From DASUPK01 sp963801055 (GTDB lineage Bacteria > Actinomycetota > Thermoleophilia > Solirubrobacterales > 70-9), in assembly GCA_963801055.1 (NCBI GenBank), contig CAWDDE010000003.1, positions 1 through 64,000 on the forward strand: DNA of 64,000 bases. The letters are read 5' to 3'. The position numbers and the translations under genes were made by a program. The notes under the pieces are model-generated. The model was not told where the DNA came from. It saw nothing but the letters and a program-made list of their open reading frames with translations, and made no database searches. This document shows positions 23,047-33,135 of the stretch, in pieces (the stretch's first letter is position 1; each line of letters starts with the position of its first letter).

Positions 23047-25024
23047 TTGAGGAACAGGATCGAGGCGGGGCTCGCCGCGCTGAGGGAAAACCCGGCCGAC
23101 CTGGGGATCTGGCTCGGTATCGGCTGTCCTGATCGTCTACCTGTCGCTCAGGGCGGGCGGATACGACCCGATTCCCCGCGACGAGGTCGGCATTCTCGTC
23201 TGGTGGGGGCTGCTGGTCGCGGTTGCCGTCACGGCGCTCTCGATCGAACAGATCGGGATCCAGACGCGGGTGGTCCTCGCGATCTTCATCGGGCTGGTCG
23301 CATGGACCGCGCTGGCGCTCGGCTGGACGCAAAGCGCCGAGCGCACCGCCACGGAGCTGGCCCGCGCGGTGACCTACCTTGGTGTCTTCGCTCTGGCGCT
23401 CGCCGTCGCAGCGGGGGCGGCGCTGGCGCGCGCTTCTCTATGGGGTCACCACGGGGATCGCGGTTGTCGCCGGGCTCGCGGTGCTCTCGCGACTCCATCC
23501 GCAGTGGTTTCCGCCCAATGAGGTCGGCAGGGTCATCGTCGGCATCGAGATCGAGCGCCGGCTCGCCTATCCGCTCAACTACTCCAGCGCCCTCGGCTCC
23601 TTCGCCGCCATGGCGCTGCCGCTGCTGCTCGCGGCGAGCTCCTCGGCGCGGACGCTTGCCGGTCAGGCTGCTGGCCGCTGCTGCCTTCCCCGTCGCCGGG
23701 CTCGCCTTCTACCTCTCCTCTTCCGGTACCGCGACCCTGGTGGTGGTCGCCGGGCTGGTCGTCTTCTTCCTGCTCGCGCCCGACCGGCTGCCGAAGCTGG
23801 TGACGCTCGCGATCGGAGCGGCCGGCACGGCGATCCTCGGCTACGCGGTGAACCAGCGAGCTGCTCTCGACCGTGGGCTGCCGACGCCTGAGGCGAAGTC
23901 GCAGGGCGAGCGAGGTGCTGCTCATCCTGATCGTCGTCTGCGTGGCGGTGGCGCTCTGCCAGTACGGCGTCTCGCTCGCGGTGCGCCACGGCCGCCGTCC
24001 TCGCTGGCTGCTGCTCTCGCCGCGCACCGCCGCAGTGGCGACTGCGGTGGCGATCGTGATCGCCCTGCCGATCGCCGTCGCCGCCGGCGCTCCGGGAGAG
24101 GCCAAGGAGCGCTGGGACGACTTCAAGAGCCGCGAGGGGTGCAGCGGCGACCGCCAGCCGGACGAGCCAGGTCCTCAACACGAGCGGGAGCGGGCGCTAC
24201 CAGTTCTGGCAGTCCGCCGTCGACGCCTATAAGACCGAGTCCGTTCCACGGCATCGGCCCGGGCACCTGGGAGTTCTGGTGGGCGCAGCACGGCCGCTAC
24301 GCCGCCTTCGTCCGCGACGCGCACTCCCTATATCTGGAGACCCTCGCCGAGCTGGGGATCGTCGGCTTCGTCCTGGTCACGGGTCTGGTGCTGGCGATCC
24401 TCGGGATCGGGACGGTCCGGGCCGTGCGGGCTCCTCCCGATCTGCGGCTTGGCTTGGCGGCGGCGACCGCCGGCTGCGCCGCCTTCGCGGTGGCGGCCGG
24501 CGCTCGACTACATCTGGGAGATCGGCGTGATGCCGATCAGCCTTCTTCCTGCTCGCCGCCGTGGCGGTGGACGGGGCGCGGGGCCCGGTTCCGGAGCCGA
24601 GGACGCAGGCGCGAGCAGAGGCGCCGCGAGATCGGCTGGTGGGCGGGCACCGTCGTGGCTTCGGTCGCCGCCCTGATTGTGATCTGGCTGCCTTACAGGG
24701 GCGCCTCGGACGTTCGCGCCAGCGAGCGCGATGTGAACCAGGGCCGGCTCGACGCTGCCCTCTCGGAGGCTCGCTCGGCAGCCGACGCGCAGCCCTACGC
24801 CGCCACCCCGCGCCTCCAGGAGGCCCTCGTCCTCGAGCGCCAAGGGAAGCTCAACCAGGCCGCCGCCGCGGCGCGGCAGGCGACCGCTGAAGGAGAGCAC
24901 CAACTGGCGCACCTGGCTGATCCTCTCGCGGATCGAGGCGGAGCGGGGCCGGGCGAAGGCCTCTCTCGCTGCCTACCGCATGGCACGGCAACTCAACCCG
25001 CGCTCCGGTGTTCTCACCCCGTGA
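23047..25024 (+). CDS. O-antigen ligase/polymerase (Wzy/WaaL-like) with C-terminal TPR region (frameshifted)
   Basis: About 655 residues in several frames. Membrane segments include IPRDEVGILVWWGLLVAVAV, TRVVLAIFIGLVAWTALALG, VTYLGVFALALAVAAG, FPVAGLAFYLSSSGTATLVV and VLLILIVVCVAVALCQYGVS. The hallmark periplasmic loop reads SGRYQFWQSAVDAYKTE, PFHGIGPGTWEFWWAQHG and RDAHSLYLETLAELGIVGFV, the ligase signature (GxGxG then RDAHxxYLexLaElGxxG). The tail has TPR-like helices: RLDAALSEARSAADAQPYAA, LVLERQGKLNQAAAAARQAT, LAAYRMARQLNPRSG. It joins or polymerises lipid-linked glycans at the outer face of the membrane. TTG start at 23047; about six indels. Confidence 0.8.
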
Positions 25025-25057
25025 GACCAATTCCCGACGAGCCATAGAGATCACGAG

Positions 25058-26554
25058 ATGCGCGGCGTAGCGCTGCCCCTTCGGTTAATGGCAGGCGGCA
25101 GGGTTGGGCGGCTCGTCGCGCTCATGGCCTGCGCCCTGCTCGCCGCGCTCGCGCACCCGGCGGTGGCCCCCGCGAAGCGCGGCCTGGTGACCGGCTTCGC
25201 GGATGGTGCTAGGTACGAGTCCGGGAACCCGACCGAACGTGCCACCTGGCTGGACCGGACCGTCGAGGCGAGGGCCGGGATCGTGCGCCTCGATCTCTCT
25301 TGGCGGGGCGTCGCGGCATCTCAGCGGCCCACCGATCCCACCAACCCCGGCAGCGCCTCCTACGACTTCTCGAGGATCGACGCGGCCGTGCGCGATGCCG
25401 AAGCCCGTGGTCTCATCGTGCTCCTCCTCGTCAACAGTGCCCCCGCCTGGGCTGAGGGGCCCGAACCCACCGGACTGGTCCCCCCTCGGAACTTGGAAGC
25501 CGAGCCTCTCCGACCTCGCCGACTTCATGCGGGCGGTCGCCTCACGCTACTCGGGTGGATTCGACCCGGATGGCGCCGGCCCGGCACCGCGGCTCCCTGC
25601 CGTGCAGGCGCTGCGATCTGGGCTGAGCCCAACCTCTAACCACCTCACGCCGCAATACGAGGGGCAGACAGCCGTCAGCCCCACCCACTACCGCGAGATG
25701 CTCAACGCCGCCTACTCGGCGGTGAAGGCGGTTGACCCGGAGATGCTCGTGGTCACCGGCGGACCCTCGCCGTATGGTGATCCCCCCGGCGGCGATCGCG
25801 TCCGGCCCGTCCAGTTCTACCGAGAGCTGCTCTGCGTGCAGCAGGCGAAGAAGAAGAAGAAGAAGAAGGGCGCCTCGAAGCGGGTATTCGTGAGAGCGCA
25901 AAATTGCCCCGCCCCGGTGAGGTTCGACGTTCTCGCCCACAACCCGATCAACACCAGCGGGGGGGCGGCGCGCTCGGCCATCAATCCCGACGACGCCTCC
26001 AGCCCAGACCTGGATCGGATCATGCGCGTGCTGCGCGGCGCCGAGAGCCGCCGGGACGGTGTCTGCCGGGTCGGCATCCGCTCTGGGCGACGGAGAGCTT
26101 CTGGGACAGCAACCCGCCGAACTCCGCGGGCGCCCCGCTGGGGCTCCAGGCGCGCTGGACCGAGCAGGCGATGTACCTGGCGTGGCAGGACGGCGCCAGC
26201 GTCTTCATCAACCTGTTGATTCGCGACCTTGGCACTGGGCCCCACGATCCCACGGACGCGCTCGACTCGGGCATCTTCTTCGCGAACGGTCAGCCCAAGC
26301 CCGCATACACGGCCTTCCGCTTCCCCTTCGTCACCGAGCGGATCGACAAGCGGAGGCTGCGCGCCTGGGGCAAGGCCCCGGACGGCGGCAAGCTGGTGAT
26401 TCAGCGAGAGCGCCGGGGAAGCGCTGGGTGGCCGTCAAGAAGATCAAGGTCGAGCCAGGGAGCGGTCTTCGTCGCAAAGCTCCCGCTGCGCGGGAAGCAA
26501 CGGCTGCGTGCGAGGGTCGCCGGCAACCAAAGCCTGGTCTGGAAACAGGGCTGA
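25058..26554 (+). CDS. Secreted glycoside hydrolase (GH39/cellulase-like TIM barrel; frameshifted)
   Basis: ATG 25058. Signal peptide LVALMACALLAALAHPAVAP. The barrel begins GIVRLDLSWRGVAAS, YDFSRIDAAVRDAEARGLIV and LLLVNSAPAWAEGP. A frame change leads to SLSDLADFMRAVASRYSGGF, then QIWAEPNL (the acid/base E in the WxEPN motif), YREMLNAAYSAVKAVDPEML and VVTGGPSPYGD. Later come FDVLAHNPIN, PLWATESFWDSNP (candidate nucleophile E), TEQAMYLAWQDGASVFINLL and a C-terminal beta domain. About 498 residues. A run of seven lysines (25849-25869) sits in a loop. It probably trims an exported polysaccharide and follows the O-antigen ligase by 33 bp. Confidence 0.82.
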
Positions 26555-26598
26555 TCTCGCCGCGCTGGAGGGACGGAACGACTCCGCCCCTCGCTGGC

Positions 26599-27858
26599 TC
26601 AGTTCGCGGCGAAGTACTTGTCGCCGGGACCGAGCTTGATGTTCTTCTTCTTCTTGAAGTCGAAGACCGTGATGCCGAGCCCCTCGGTGACCTTGAACTT
26701 GGTCCCCTTGCAGGTGTCCTTCGTCAGCCAGGTGGTGCCGCGGACGCTGCCGGTGCCGCCGCCGCCAGAGGTCGAGTAGTTGCCGCTGCCGCTTCCCCAC
26801 AGGCGGCGGCGCCGGCGCTTTCTGGAGACGACGGCCTGCGGGCCGCCGGCGCTCGCCTCCGCTTTCTTGCCGCCCTTCTTCTTCTTTCCGCAGGCAAGCT
26901 TCCCGAGTCAGCTTCGCCGTGGCCCGGGCGTTGATGCCGGGCTTCTGGGTGATCTTGAACAGTCCCTCATAGAAGTCAACGGGGTGGTCCGGGGTCGTCG
27001 CTTCACGAAGCCGCCTGTGGCGGCAGTCAGCTGCACCCGGCTGCCTCGCGTATCGATCGTCGACCCGACGGGAATCAGGCTCAGCTCGGTGAGCACGTTG
27101 AAGGCCGTCTGACCGGGCTCCTTCACCTTGGGGGTGGTGCCTCCAACCGGTTCGGCCAGCAGCTGTGGCTCCGTGCAGCGGGACGAGCCCCTCAGGTGCA
27201 GTGGGGCGGCGGCGGCTCGTAGGTCACGAAGCTTCTCGTTGACCTGTGTGTTATCGAAATCGACAGTCTGGTTCCCGCGCGCTCGGCGCCGTCCACGTCG
27301 AGGTGCACGCCCGTAACGGTGTAGTCGCCGAAGTTGAGCTTGGACATTCGAGAAGGGTTCGTTGAGCGATCCACCGAGGAGGGAGGAGCATCGACGGGGC
27401 TGGTCGGAGTAGCCAAGTTGCCCGAGTTCGTGTAGGCACCCGAGGCGCATCCGGGTAGCTGGGAGGGGGACCGAGGTAGAAGAAGATGCTGCCACTGCTC
27501 GTCCCGTTCGTAACGTTGGCCGTAAACCGGGGAGAGCCAGACCCGCAGCTTCCGACGACGAACTTGTAATCGGTAGACAGGTTGGTCAGCTGGCTAACCT
27601 TCAATCCCGCCGGGATGGCGAAGTTAACGCTGCCGAAGCTCAGTCTGGACCAGTCGTCGTCGCCTCAGCTCCCGTCGGCGAGGCGTTGCCCGGATGAACT
27701 AGCGTCGCGTCCCCGCCCAGCGAAAAACCGCCTGCCCCGTCCGTTTGCTGCGCAGAGGAGTGGCTAACGATGGCCAGCAAACACAATGCCGTCAGCGCGA
27801 TGAACATCGGCAAGCCGGCCGCGACGGCCAGGGCCTTGCCACTGCGCTTCGGAAACAT
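26599..27858 (-). CDS. Large secreted surface protein (frameshifted; possibly two genes)
   Basis: Start at 27858: MFPKRSGKALAVAAGLPMFI and ALTALCLLAIVSHSSAQQ, a signal peptide. Then, over frame changes, LSFGSVNFAIPAGLKVSQLT, NLSTDYKFVVGSCGSGSPRF and YTVTGVHLDVDGAERAGTRL (a beta-sandwich-like module). From about 27160 comes a second module: TEPQLLAEPVGGTTPKVKEP, LTELSLIPVGSTIDTRGSRV, GLFKITQKPGINARATAKL, a Lys-rich linker, RKRRRRRLWGSGSGNYSTSG and a C-terminus ending DKYFAAN. The second module (IPVGSTxDTR...GLFxxTQ...RRLWGxGxGxxxTxG) is one I remember from repetitive surface proteins of Solirubrobacterales. Stop codons in the frame near 27192 leave open whether the modules are one chain. Confidence 0.55.
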
Positions 27859-27867
27859 CTGCCTTCT

Positions 27868-27887
27868 CCCTAGATAACCCTAGATAA
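27868..27887. repeat. Tandem 10-bp repeat upstream of the surface protein gene
   Basis: CCCTAGATAA occurs twice in direct tandem, 10 bp before the start codon at 27858 (minus strand), between it and its likely promoter. Two adjacent identical 10-mers in an AT-rich patch could be an operator or the -10 area. No other copy was noticed. Confidence 0.5.
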
Positions 27888-28013
27888 GCTTCGGAGCCTC
27901 TACGAGCGCCACGGGCGTGCTTCGATTCCCCCCTTTCGTCTTGTGATTGAAGCAGATGTGGGCGTCCCGCATGACCCCGATTTTCGGGTGTCTTGAGATC
28001 GTCCACCGGCGAG

Positions 28014-28580
28014 TTAGGGAATTGCCGGCGGCCGAGTCTCTGGAAAGGCCGACCAACCCCGCTGCCCCGTGGTCGAGCAGTTGGTGGGGCCGGAGTCCGG
28101 GAAGTCGATCTGCTCGATGGTCAGCACGCCGTTGGCGAGCACCTCGCCGACGCCGTTTCTCTTGAAGAGCTTGCCGGCGATCGTCCCGCTGAACCCCGTG
28201 AACACGGTCGCGAAGTGGAAGCTGTAGCGGCTGGGCTTCGGCCTGCCCGATGCCGGCGGCGACGTCTTGAACTTGGCTTGCGTCTGGACGGTCGAGGTGA
28301 GGAACTCTGCGGTCGCGTATTGGCCCGGAGCATTGGTGCAGGTGAGAGGCAGCTGCATGAACTCGATCGCGATCAGCTGCCGGGGCGTGAACTTCCTCGG
28401 ACTGTCCCGCTTGTTCTTGAAGACGACGTCGAGGCCGATCTGTCCACCACTCCTCGGTGGAGCCCCGACCTGCGAGAGGTTGCCCTGGAAGTGGCGGATC
28501 TGGGTTGCCGCATGAGCGGCCGGCGCAATCACCACCACGGCCACCATTGAGGCAAGGCTCGTGATCAGTGCGCGTCTCAT
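28014..28580 (-). CDS. Secreted protein of unknown function
   Basis: 188 residues from ATG 28580 (MRRALITSLASMVAVVVIAP AAHA, signal peptide with AHA cleavage site); an upstream ATG at 28613 would add 11 residues ahead of the signal and is less likely. The mature part is beta-rich: QIRHFQGNLSQVGAPPRSGG, LDVVFKNKRDSPRKFTPRQL, IAIEFMQLPLTCTNAPGQYA, LFKRNGVGEVLANGVLTIEQ. Two cysteines could form a disulfide. I do not recognise the family. It is divergent from the hut operon, with 77 bp between starts. Confidence 0.6.
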   Translation of the reverse strand: MRRALITSLASMVAVVVIAPAAHAATQIRHFQGNLSQVGAPPRSGGQIGLDVVFKNKRDSPRKFTPRQLIAIEFMQLPLTCTNAPGQYATAEFLTSTVQTQAKFKTSPPASGRPKPSRYSFHFATVFTGFSGTIAGKLFKRNGVGEVLANGVLTIEQIDFPDSGPTNCSTTGQRGWSAFPETRPPAIP

Positions 28581-28657
28581 CAGGATCGTCTTCCGCGTGC
28601 ATGGCTCTAACACCAGGGCTCAGGCAACGGAGCGCCCTCGCGTGGAATAGTCAGCGC

Positions 28658-29371
28658 GTGTCCCAGACCCTTTCCGTCCCCGGCCGCTTCAACGGGCCCC
28701 TGACCAGCGGGCACGGCGGGTACTGCTCCGGAGTCATCGCGGGCTTCGTCGAGGGGCCGGCAGAGGTCACGCTGAGGAGTCCTGTCCCGCTCGACACTCG
28801 CCTCGACGTCGCCCGCCAGGACGACGGGTCCATCCGAGTACTCGACGGCGAGACGCTCGTCGCCGAGGCGCACTCGGCGCCCGAACTCGAGCTCGAGGTG
28901 CCCTCTCCGGTCGGCGTCGAGGCGGCGCGCCAGGCGTCGACGCGCTACAGAGGCAGGCCCGACGGCCTCTTCGGCCGCTGCTTCGTCTGCGGGCGAGGTC
29001 GCGAGGACGCTCTTGGCGTGTTCGCGGGAGCCGTCGACGGGCGCCAGCTCGTCGCCTCGCCGTGGACGCCGCCGCCCTGGACGGCCGGCGGTTCGGGTCA
29101 GGTGCTTCCCGAGTTCATCTGGGCGGTCATGGATTGCCCCACCTACTTCGCCATCTACCGAGAGACGCGTCCACTGAGCTTCCTCGGCCGGATGATCGCG
29201 CGGATCGATGCCCCCGTCGCCGTCGGGGCGGAGCACGTAGTGATCGCCTGGCCGATCTCGGCAGACGGCCGCAAGCACCAGGCCGGGGCGGCGGTCCTCT
29301 CCGCCGACGGCGAGGTGCTGGCAGCGGCGCGCGCGCTGATGATCGAGCCGCGCGGGGGCGGCGCCGAGTGA
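28658..29371 (+). CDS. Hotdog-fold (thioesterase-like) protein, first gene of the hut operon
   Basis: GTG at 28658 gives SQTLSVPGRFNGPLTSGHGG; 237 residues. The protein looks like two hotdog halves: GYCSGVIAGFVEGPAEVTLR with PLDTRLDVARQDDGSIRVLD, then a CFVCG motif and WTPPPWTAGGSGQVLPEFIW, LSFLGRMIARIDAPVAVGAE and a KHQAGAAVLSADGEVLAAAR strand. Thioesterase-superfamily proteins hydrolyse or bind acyl-CoA, but no catalytic residue can be assigned with certainty. Its stop overlaps the GTG of hutH by 4 bp, so it is translationally coupled to histidine degradation, an unusual partner. No SD motif is obvious. Confidence 0.7.
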   Translation: MSQTLSVPGRFNGPLTSGHGGYCSGVIAGFVEGPAEVTLRSPVPLDTRLDVARQDDGSIRVLDGETLVAEAHSAPELELEVPSPVGVEAARQASTRYRGRPDGLFGRCFVCGRGREDALGVFAGAVDGRQLVASPWTPPPWTAGGSGQVLPEFIWAVMDCPTYFAIYRETRPLSFLGRMIARIDAPVAVGAEHVVIAWPISADGRKHQAGAAVLSADGEVLAAARALMIEPRGGGAE

Positions 29372-30901
29372 TCGGGCTGACCGGCAAGCGGCTCACGCCC
29401 GAGGAGGTCGTCGCCGTCGCTCGAGGCGACGAGGAGGTGGAGCTGGCGGCCGAAGCTCGCGAGGCGATGGCCGAGAGCGCCGCGATCGTGGAGCGGCTCG
29501 CGGCCTCGCCGGAGCCCGTCTATGGCGTCTCGACCGGGTTCGGCTCGCTCGCGACCACCCCGATCCCCGCGGAGCGCCGCGAGGAGCTGCAGCGGGCCCT
29601 GATCCGCTCGCACGCCGCGGGCATGGGCGAGCCGATCGAGCGCGAGGTGGTCCGGGCGATGATGCTGCTGCGCGCACGGTCGCTGGCCATGGGGTACTCC
29701 GGGGCGAGGCCGGAGGTCGCCGAGACGATCCTGGAGCTCCTCAATGCCGGGATCACGCCGATCGTCCCGGAGCACGGCTCCCTGGGAGCGAGCGGCGACC
29801 TCGCGCCGCTGGCGCACTGCGGCCTGGCGCTGATCGGCGAGGGGGAGGTCATGGACGCCAACGGGCGCCGGCGCCCGGCGCCCGAGACGCTCGCGGAGGC
29901 CGGGGTCGAGCCGCTCACGCTGCGGCGCGAAGGAGGGACTGGCGCTGATCAACGGCACCGACGGCATCCTCGGCATGCTGGTGCTCGCCATCGAGGACCT
30001 GCGCTCGCTCCTGCGGGTCGCCGATCTGACGGCGGCGATGTCGGTGGAGGCCCTGCTCGGCACGGATCGAGCCTTCGCCGAGGACCTGATCGCGTTGCGC
30101 CCGCAGCCCGGGCAGGCCGACAGCGCGGCCAACCTGCGCCGCCTGCTCGACGGGTCGCCGATCGTCGCCAGCCATCGCGAGGACGACCCACGCGTGCAGG
30201 ACGCCTACTCGCTCCGCTGCGCTCCGCAGGTCAACGGCGCCGCCCGCGACGCGCTCGCTCACGCCGACCGCGTCGCAGCGCAGGAGCTGCGCTCGGCGAT
30301 CGACAACCCGATGGTCCTGCCCGACGGACGGGTCGAGTCATGCGGCAACTTCCACGGGGCACCCCTGGCGCTGGCCTGCGACCTGCTCGCGATGGCGGTC
30401 GCCGACACCGGCGCGATCGCCGAGCGGCGGACGGACCGGCTGCTCGACGCAAGCCGGTCGGAGGGTCTGCCGCCCTTCCTCGCCGAGGACCCGGGCGTCG
30501 ATTCGGGGCTGATGATCGCCCAGTACACGCAGGCGGCGATGGTCGCCGAGAATCGCCTGCTTGCCGTCCCGGCGGGCGTGGACTCGCTGCCGACCAGCGC
30601 GATGCAGGAGGACCACGTCTCGATGGGCTGGGGGGCCGCCCGCAAGCTGCGAAGGGCGATCGAGAACCTGCGGCGCATTCTCGCGGTCGAGGCCGTCTGC
30701 GCCGCCCGCGGGCTCGAGTTGCGCGCCCCGCTGGCGCCGGCGACGGGCACGAACGCCGCGATCGCGGCAATCAGGGCGGCGGGCATCGCCGGGCCGGGAC
30801 CGGACCGCCAGCTCGCCCCGGAGCTCGATGCGGCGGAGCGGTTGATCGCCAGCGGCGAGCTCCTGCGGGCGACCGAGGGCGCGATCGGGGAGCTGCGGTG
30901 A
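29368..30901 (+). CDS. hutH: Histidine ammonia-lyase (one frameshift)
   Basis: HutH removes ammonia from histidine to give urocanate. GTG 29368 (VIGLTGKRLTPEEVVAVARG) overlaps the preceding stop by 4 bp. Key features: VYGVSTGFGSLATTPIP (active-site loop), PEHGSLGASGDLAPLAHCGL, whose Ala-Ser-Gly forms the MIO prosthetic group, then KEGLALINGTDG, VQDAYSLRCAPQVNGAARDA, SAIDNPMVLPDGRVESCGNF HGAP and TSAMQEDHVSMGWGAARKLR. About 510 residues, normal. A single inserted C near 29931 shifts the frame before KEGLALING; removing it restores one chain. The stop overlaps the hutU GTG by 4 bp. Confidence 0.96.
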
Positions 30902-32561
30902 GCGGCCCGCGTGAGGTCCGTGCGCCACGCGGCGCCGAGATCTCCTGCAGGGGCTGGCAGCAGGAGGCAGCCCTGCGAATGCTGATGAACAACCTCGACC
31001 CGGAGGTCGCCGAGAACCCCGACGAGCTGGTCGTCTATGGGGGCACCGGGCGCGCCGCGCGCTCCTGGGATGCCTTCGACGCGATCGTGCGATCGCTGCG
31101 CGAGCTGGGCGACGATGAGACCCTGCTGGTTCAGTCCGGCAAGCCGGTCGGGGTGTTCCGCACCCACGAGTGGTCGCCGCGCGTCCTGATCGCCAACTCG
31201 AACCTGGTCGGCGACTGGGACAACTGGGACGAGTTTCGCCGCCTCGAGGCGGAGGGACTGACGATGTACGGCCAGATGACCGCCGGGTCCTGGATCTACA
31301 TCGGGAGCCAGGGGATCGTCCAGGGCACCTACGAGTGCTTCGCGGAGATCGCCCGGCGCCGCTTCGACGGGTCGCTGGCGGGCACGATCTCGCTGACCGC
31401 CGGCCTCGGCGGCATGGGCGGCGCGCAGCCGCTGGCGATCACGATGAACGGCGGCGTCGCGCTCTGCATCGAGGTCGACGCGAGTCACCTGCGGCGGCGA
31501 ATCGAGACCGGCTACCTGGACGAGGAGGCGAACGATCTCGAGGACGCCGTCGCCCGCTGCCGGGCGGCAAAGCGGGAGCGGCGCCCGCTCAGCGTTGGGC
31601 TCGTCGCCAACGCGGCCGACGCACTTCCGGCGCTTCAGCGGACGGGCTTCGAGGCCGACATCGTCACCGACCAGACCAGCGCCCACGATCCGCTGAACGG
31701 CTACGTCCCCAACCTGATCTCGCTGGAGGAGGCGTTGCGGCTCCGGGAGGAGGACCCCGAGGAGTACGTGCGCCGCTCCCGCGCCGCGATCGCGGCCCAC
31801 TGCGCCGCGATGGTCGGCTTCCTCGACGCCGGCGCCGAGGTCTTCGACTACGGCAACAGCCTCCGCGCCGAGGCGGAGCTCGGCGGGTTCGAGCGGGCCT
31901 TCGCCTACCCCGGCTTCGTCCCCGCCTACATCCGTCCGCTGTTCTGCGACGGGAAGGGCCCGTTCCGCTGGGTCGCCCTCTCCGGCGATCCGGCGGACAT
32001 CGCGGCGACCGACCGGGCGGTGCTCGAGGAGATCCCCGACGACGAGCCCCTGCGGCGCTGGATCGAGCCTGGCCGAGGAGAAGATCACCTACCAGGGCCT
32101 GCCGGCGCGGATCTGCTGGGCCGGGTACGGCGAGAGGGCGCGGCTCGGTCTGCGCTTCAACGAGCTGGTGCGGTCCGGCGAGGTATCGGCGCCGATCGTG
32201 ATCGGGCGCGATCATCTCGACTCCGGCTCGGTCGCCTCCCCCTACCGCGAGACCGAGTCGATGGCCGACGGCTCGGATCCCGATCGCCGACTGGCCGCTT
32301 CTCAACGCGCTCGTCAACACCGCCGCCGGCGCCTCCTGGGTGAGCATCCACGACGGCGGCGGGGTCGGCATCGGGCGCTCGCTCCACGCGGGGATGGTCT
32401 GCGTCGCGGACGGCACCGACCTCGCGGCGCAGAAGCTGGAGCGGGTCCTGACCAGCGACCCCGGGACCGGAGTGATGAGACACGCCGATGCGGGATACGA
32501 GCGGGCGATCGCCGTCGCCGCGGAGCGCGGCGTGCGCATTCCGATGCAGGACTCCGAGTGA
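30898..32561 (+). CDS. hutU: Urocanate hydratase (two frameshifts)
   Basis: HutU converts urocanate to imidazolone propionate using tightly bound NAD+. GTG 30898. Conserved text: CRGWQQEAALRMLMNNLDPE, VVYGGTGRAARSWDAFDAIV, VLIANSNLVGDWDNWDEFRR, EGLTMYGQMTAGSWIYIGSQ GIVQGTYE, GTISLTAGLGGMGGAQPLAI and TMNGGVALCIEVD (NAD region), DQTSAHDPLNGYVP, GKGPFRWVALSGDPADI and, after frame changes, KITYQGLPARICWAGYGERA, GRDHLDSGSVASPYRETESM ADGSDP, IADWPLLNALVNTAAGASWV SIHDGGGVGIG. About 554 residues. Each break is a single inserted C (near 32070 and 32276). The stop overlaps the deformylase GTG. Confidence 0.96.
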
Positions 32562-33135
32562 GCGTTCGCGAGATCGTCGCGATCGGCGATCCGGTGCTGC
32601 GCGAGCGTGCCAGGGAGCTGAGTCCCGAGGAGATCTCCTCGCCCGAGATTCAGGGGCTGATCGACGACCTGATCGAGACGAAGCGCGCCGCGCACGGCGC
32701 CGGAATTGCGGCGAACCAGGTCGGCGAGGCGGTGCGGGTGGCGGTCGTCGAGGTGGAGGAGGGAAATCCCCGCTACCCCTACAAGCCGCCGGTTCCGCTC
32801 ACGGTGATGGTCAACCCGGTGATCGAGCCGCTCGGCGGCGAGATGGTCGAGATCAACGAGGGCTGCCTCTCGGTGCCCGACCTGCGCGGCAGCCTCGAGC
32901 GCCATCTCGCCATCCGGGTCCGTTATCTCGATCGACTCGGGCAGCGAGCAGGAGGAGGTCAAGCGCGGGCTGACCGCCGGCACCTTCCAGCATGAGGTCG
33001 ATCACCTCGACGGCATCCTCTTCGTCGACCGCGCCGATCCGCGGACGTTCGCGACCTGGGAGCAGTTCGACCGCCATCAGCGCGACGAGTTCGTGCGGCG
33101 GGTCAGCCGGCTCGAGCGAGGAGCTCGGATCGTGA
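32558..33135 (+). CDS. Peptide-deformylase-family protein in the hut operon (candidate N-formylglutamate deformylase)
   Basis: About 192 residues from GTG 32558 (SVREIVAIGDPVLRERAREL). All three deformylase motifs are present: GAGIAANQVG (motif 1), EGCLSVP (motif 2, Cys metal ligand) and, after a frame change at about 32932, QHEVDHLDG (motif 3, two His ligands and catalytic Glu). True peptide deformylase removes formyl from nascent peptides and usually sits beside fmt. Here it lies between hutU and hutF with 4-bp overlaps on both sides, and no hutG is seen, so it may release formate from N-formylglutamate. That role is inference. Without one inserted C near 33113 the protein would end LGS at 33135; as written the frame runs into hutF. 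Confidence 0.88.

Noticed and set aside
25849..25869. AAG repeat in the glycoside hydrolase as a microsatellite or programmed slippage site
   Set aside because: It encodes seven lysines in frame with conserved sequence on both sides; there is no evidence of frame change here.
29062..32343. A single 1,093-codon frame spanning hutH and hutU as a fusion protein
   Set aside because: Only the ends carry conserved sequence; the middle (29940-30897) is out of frame relative to hutH. It is the product of one inserted base plus the normal hutH/hutU phase.
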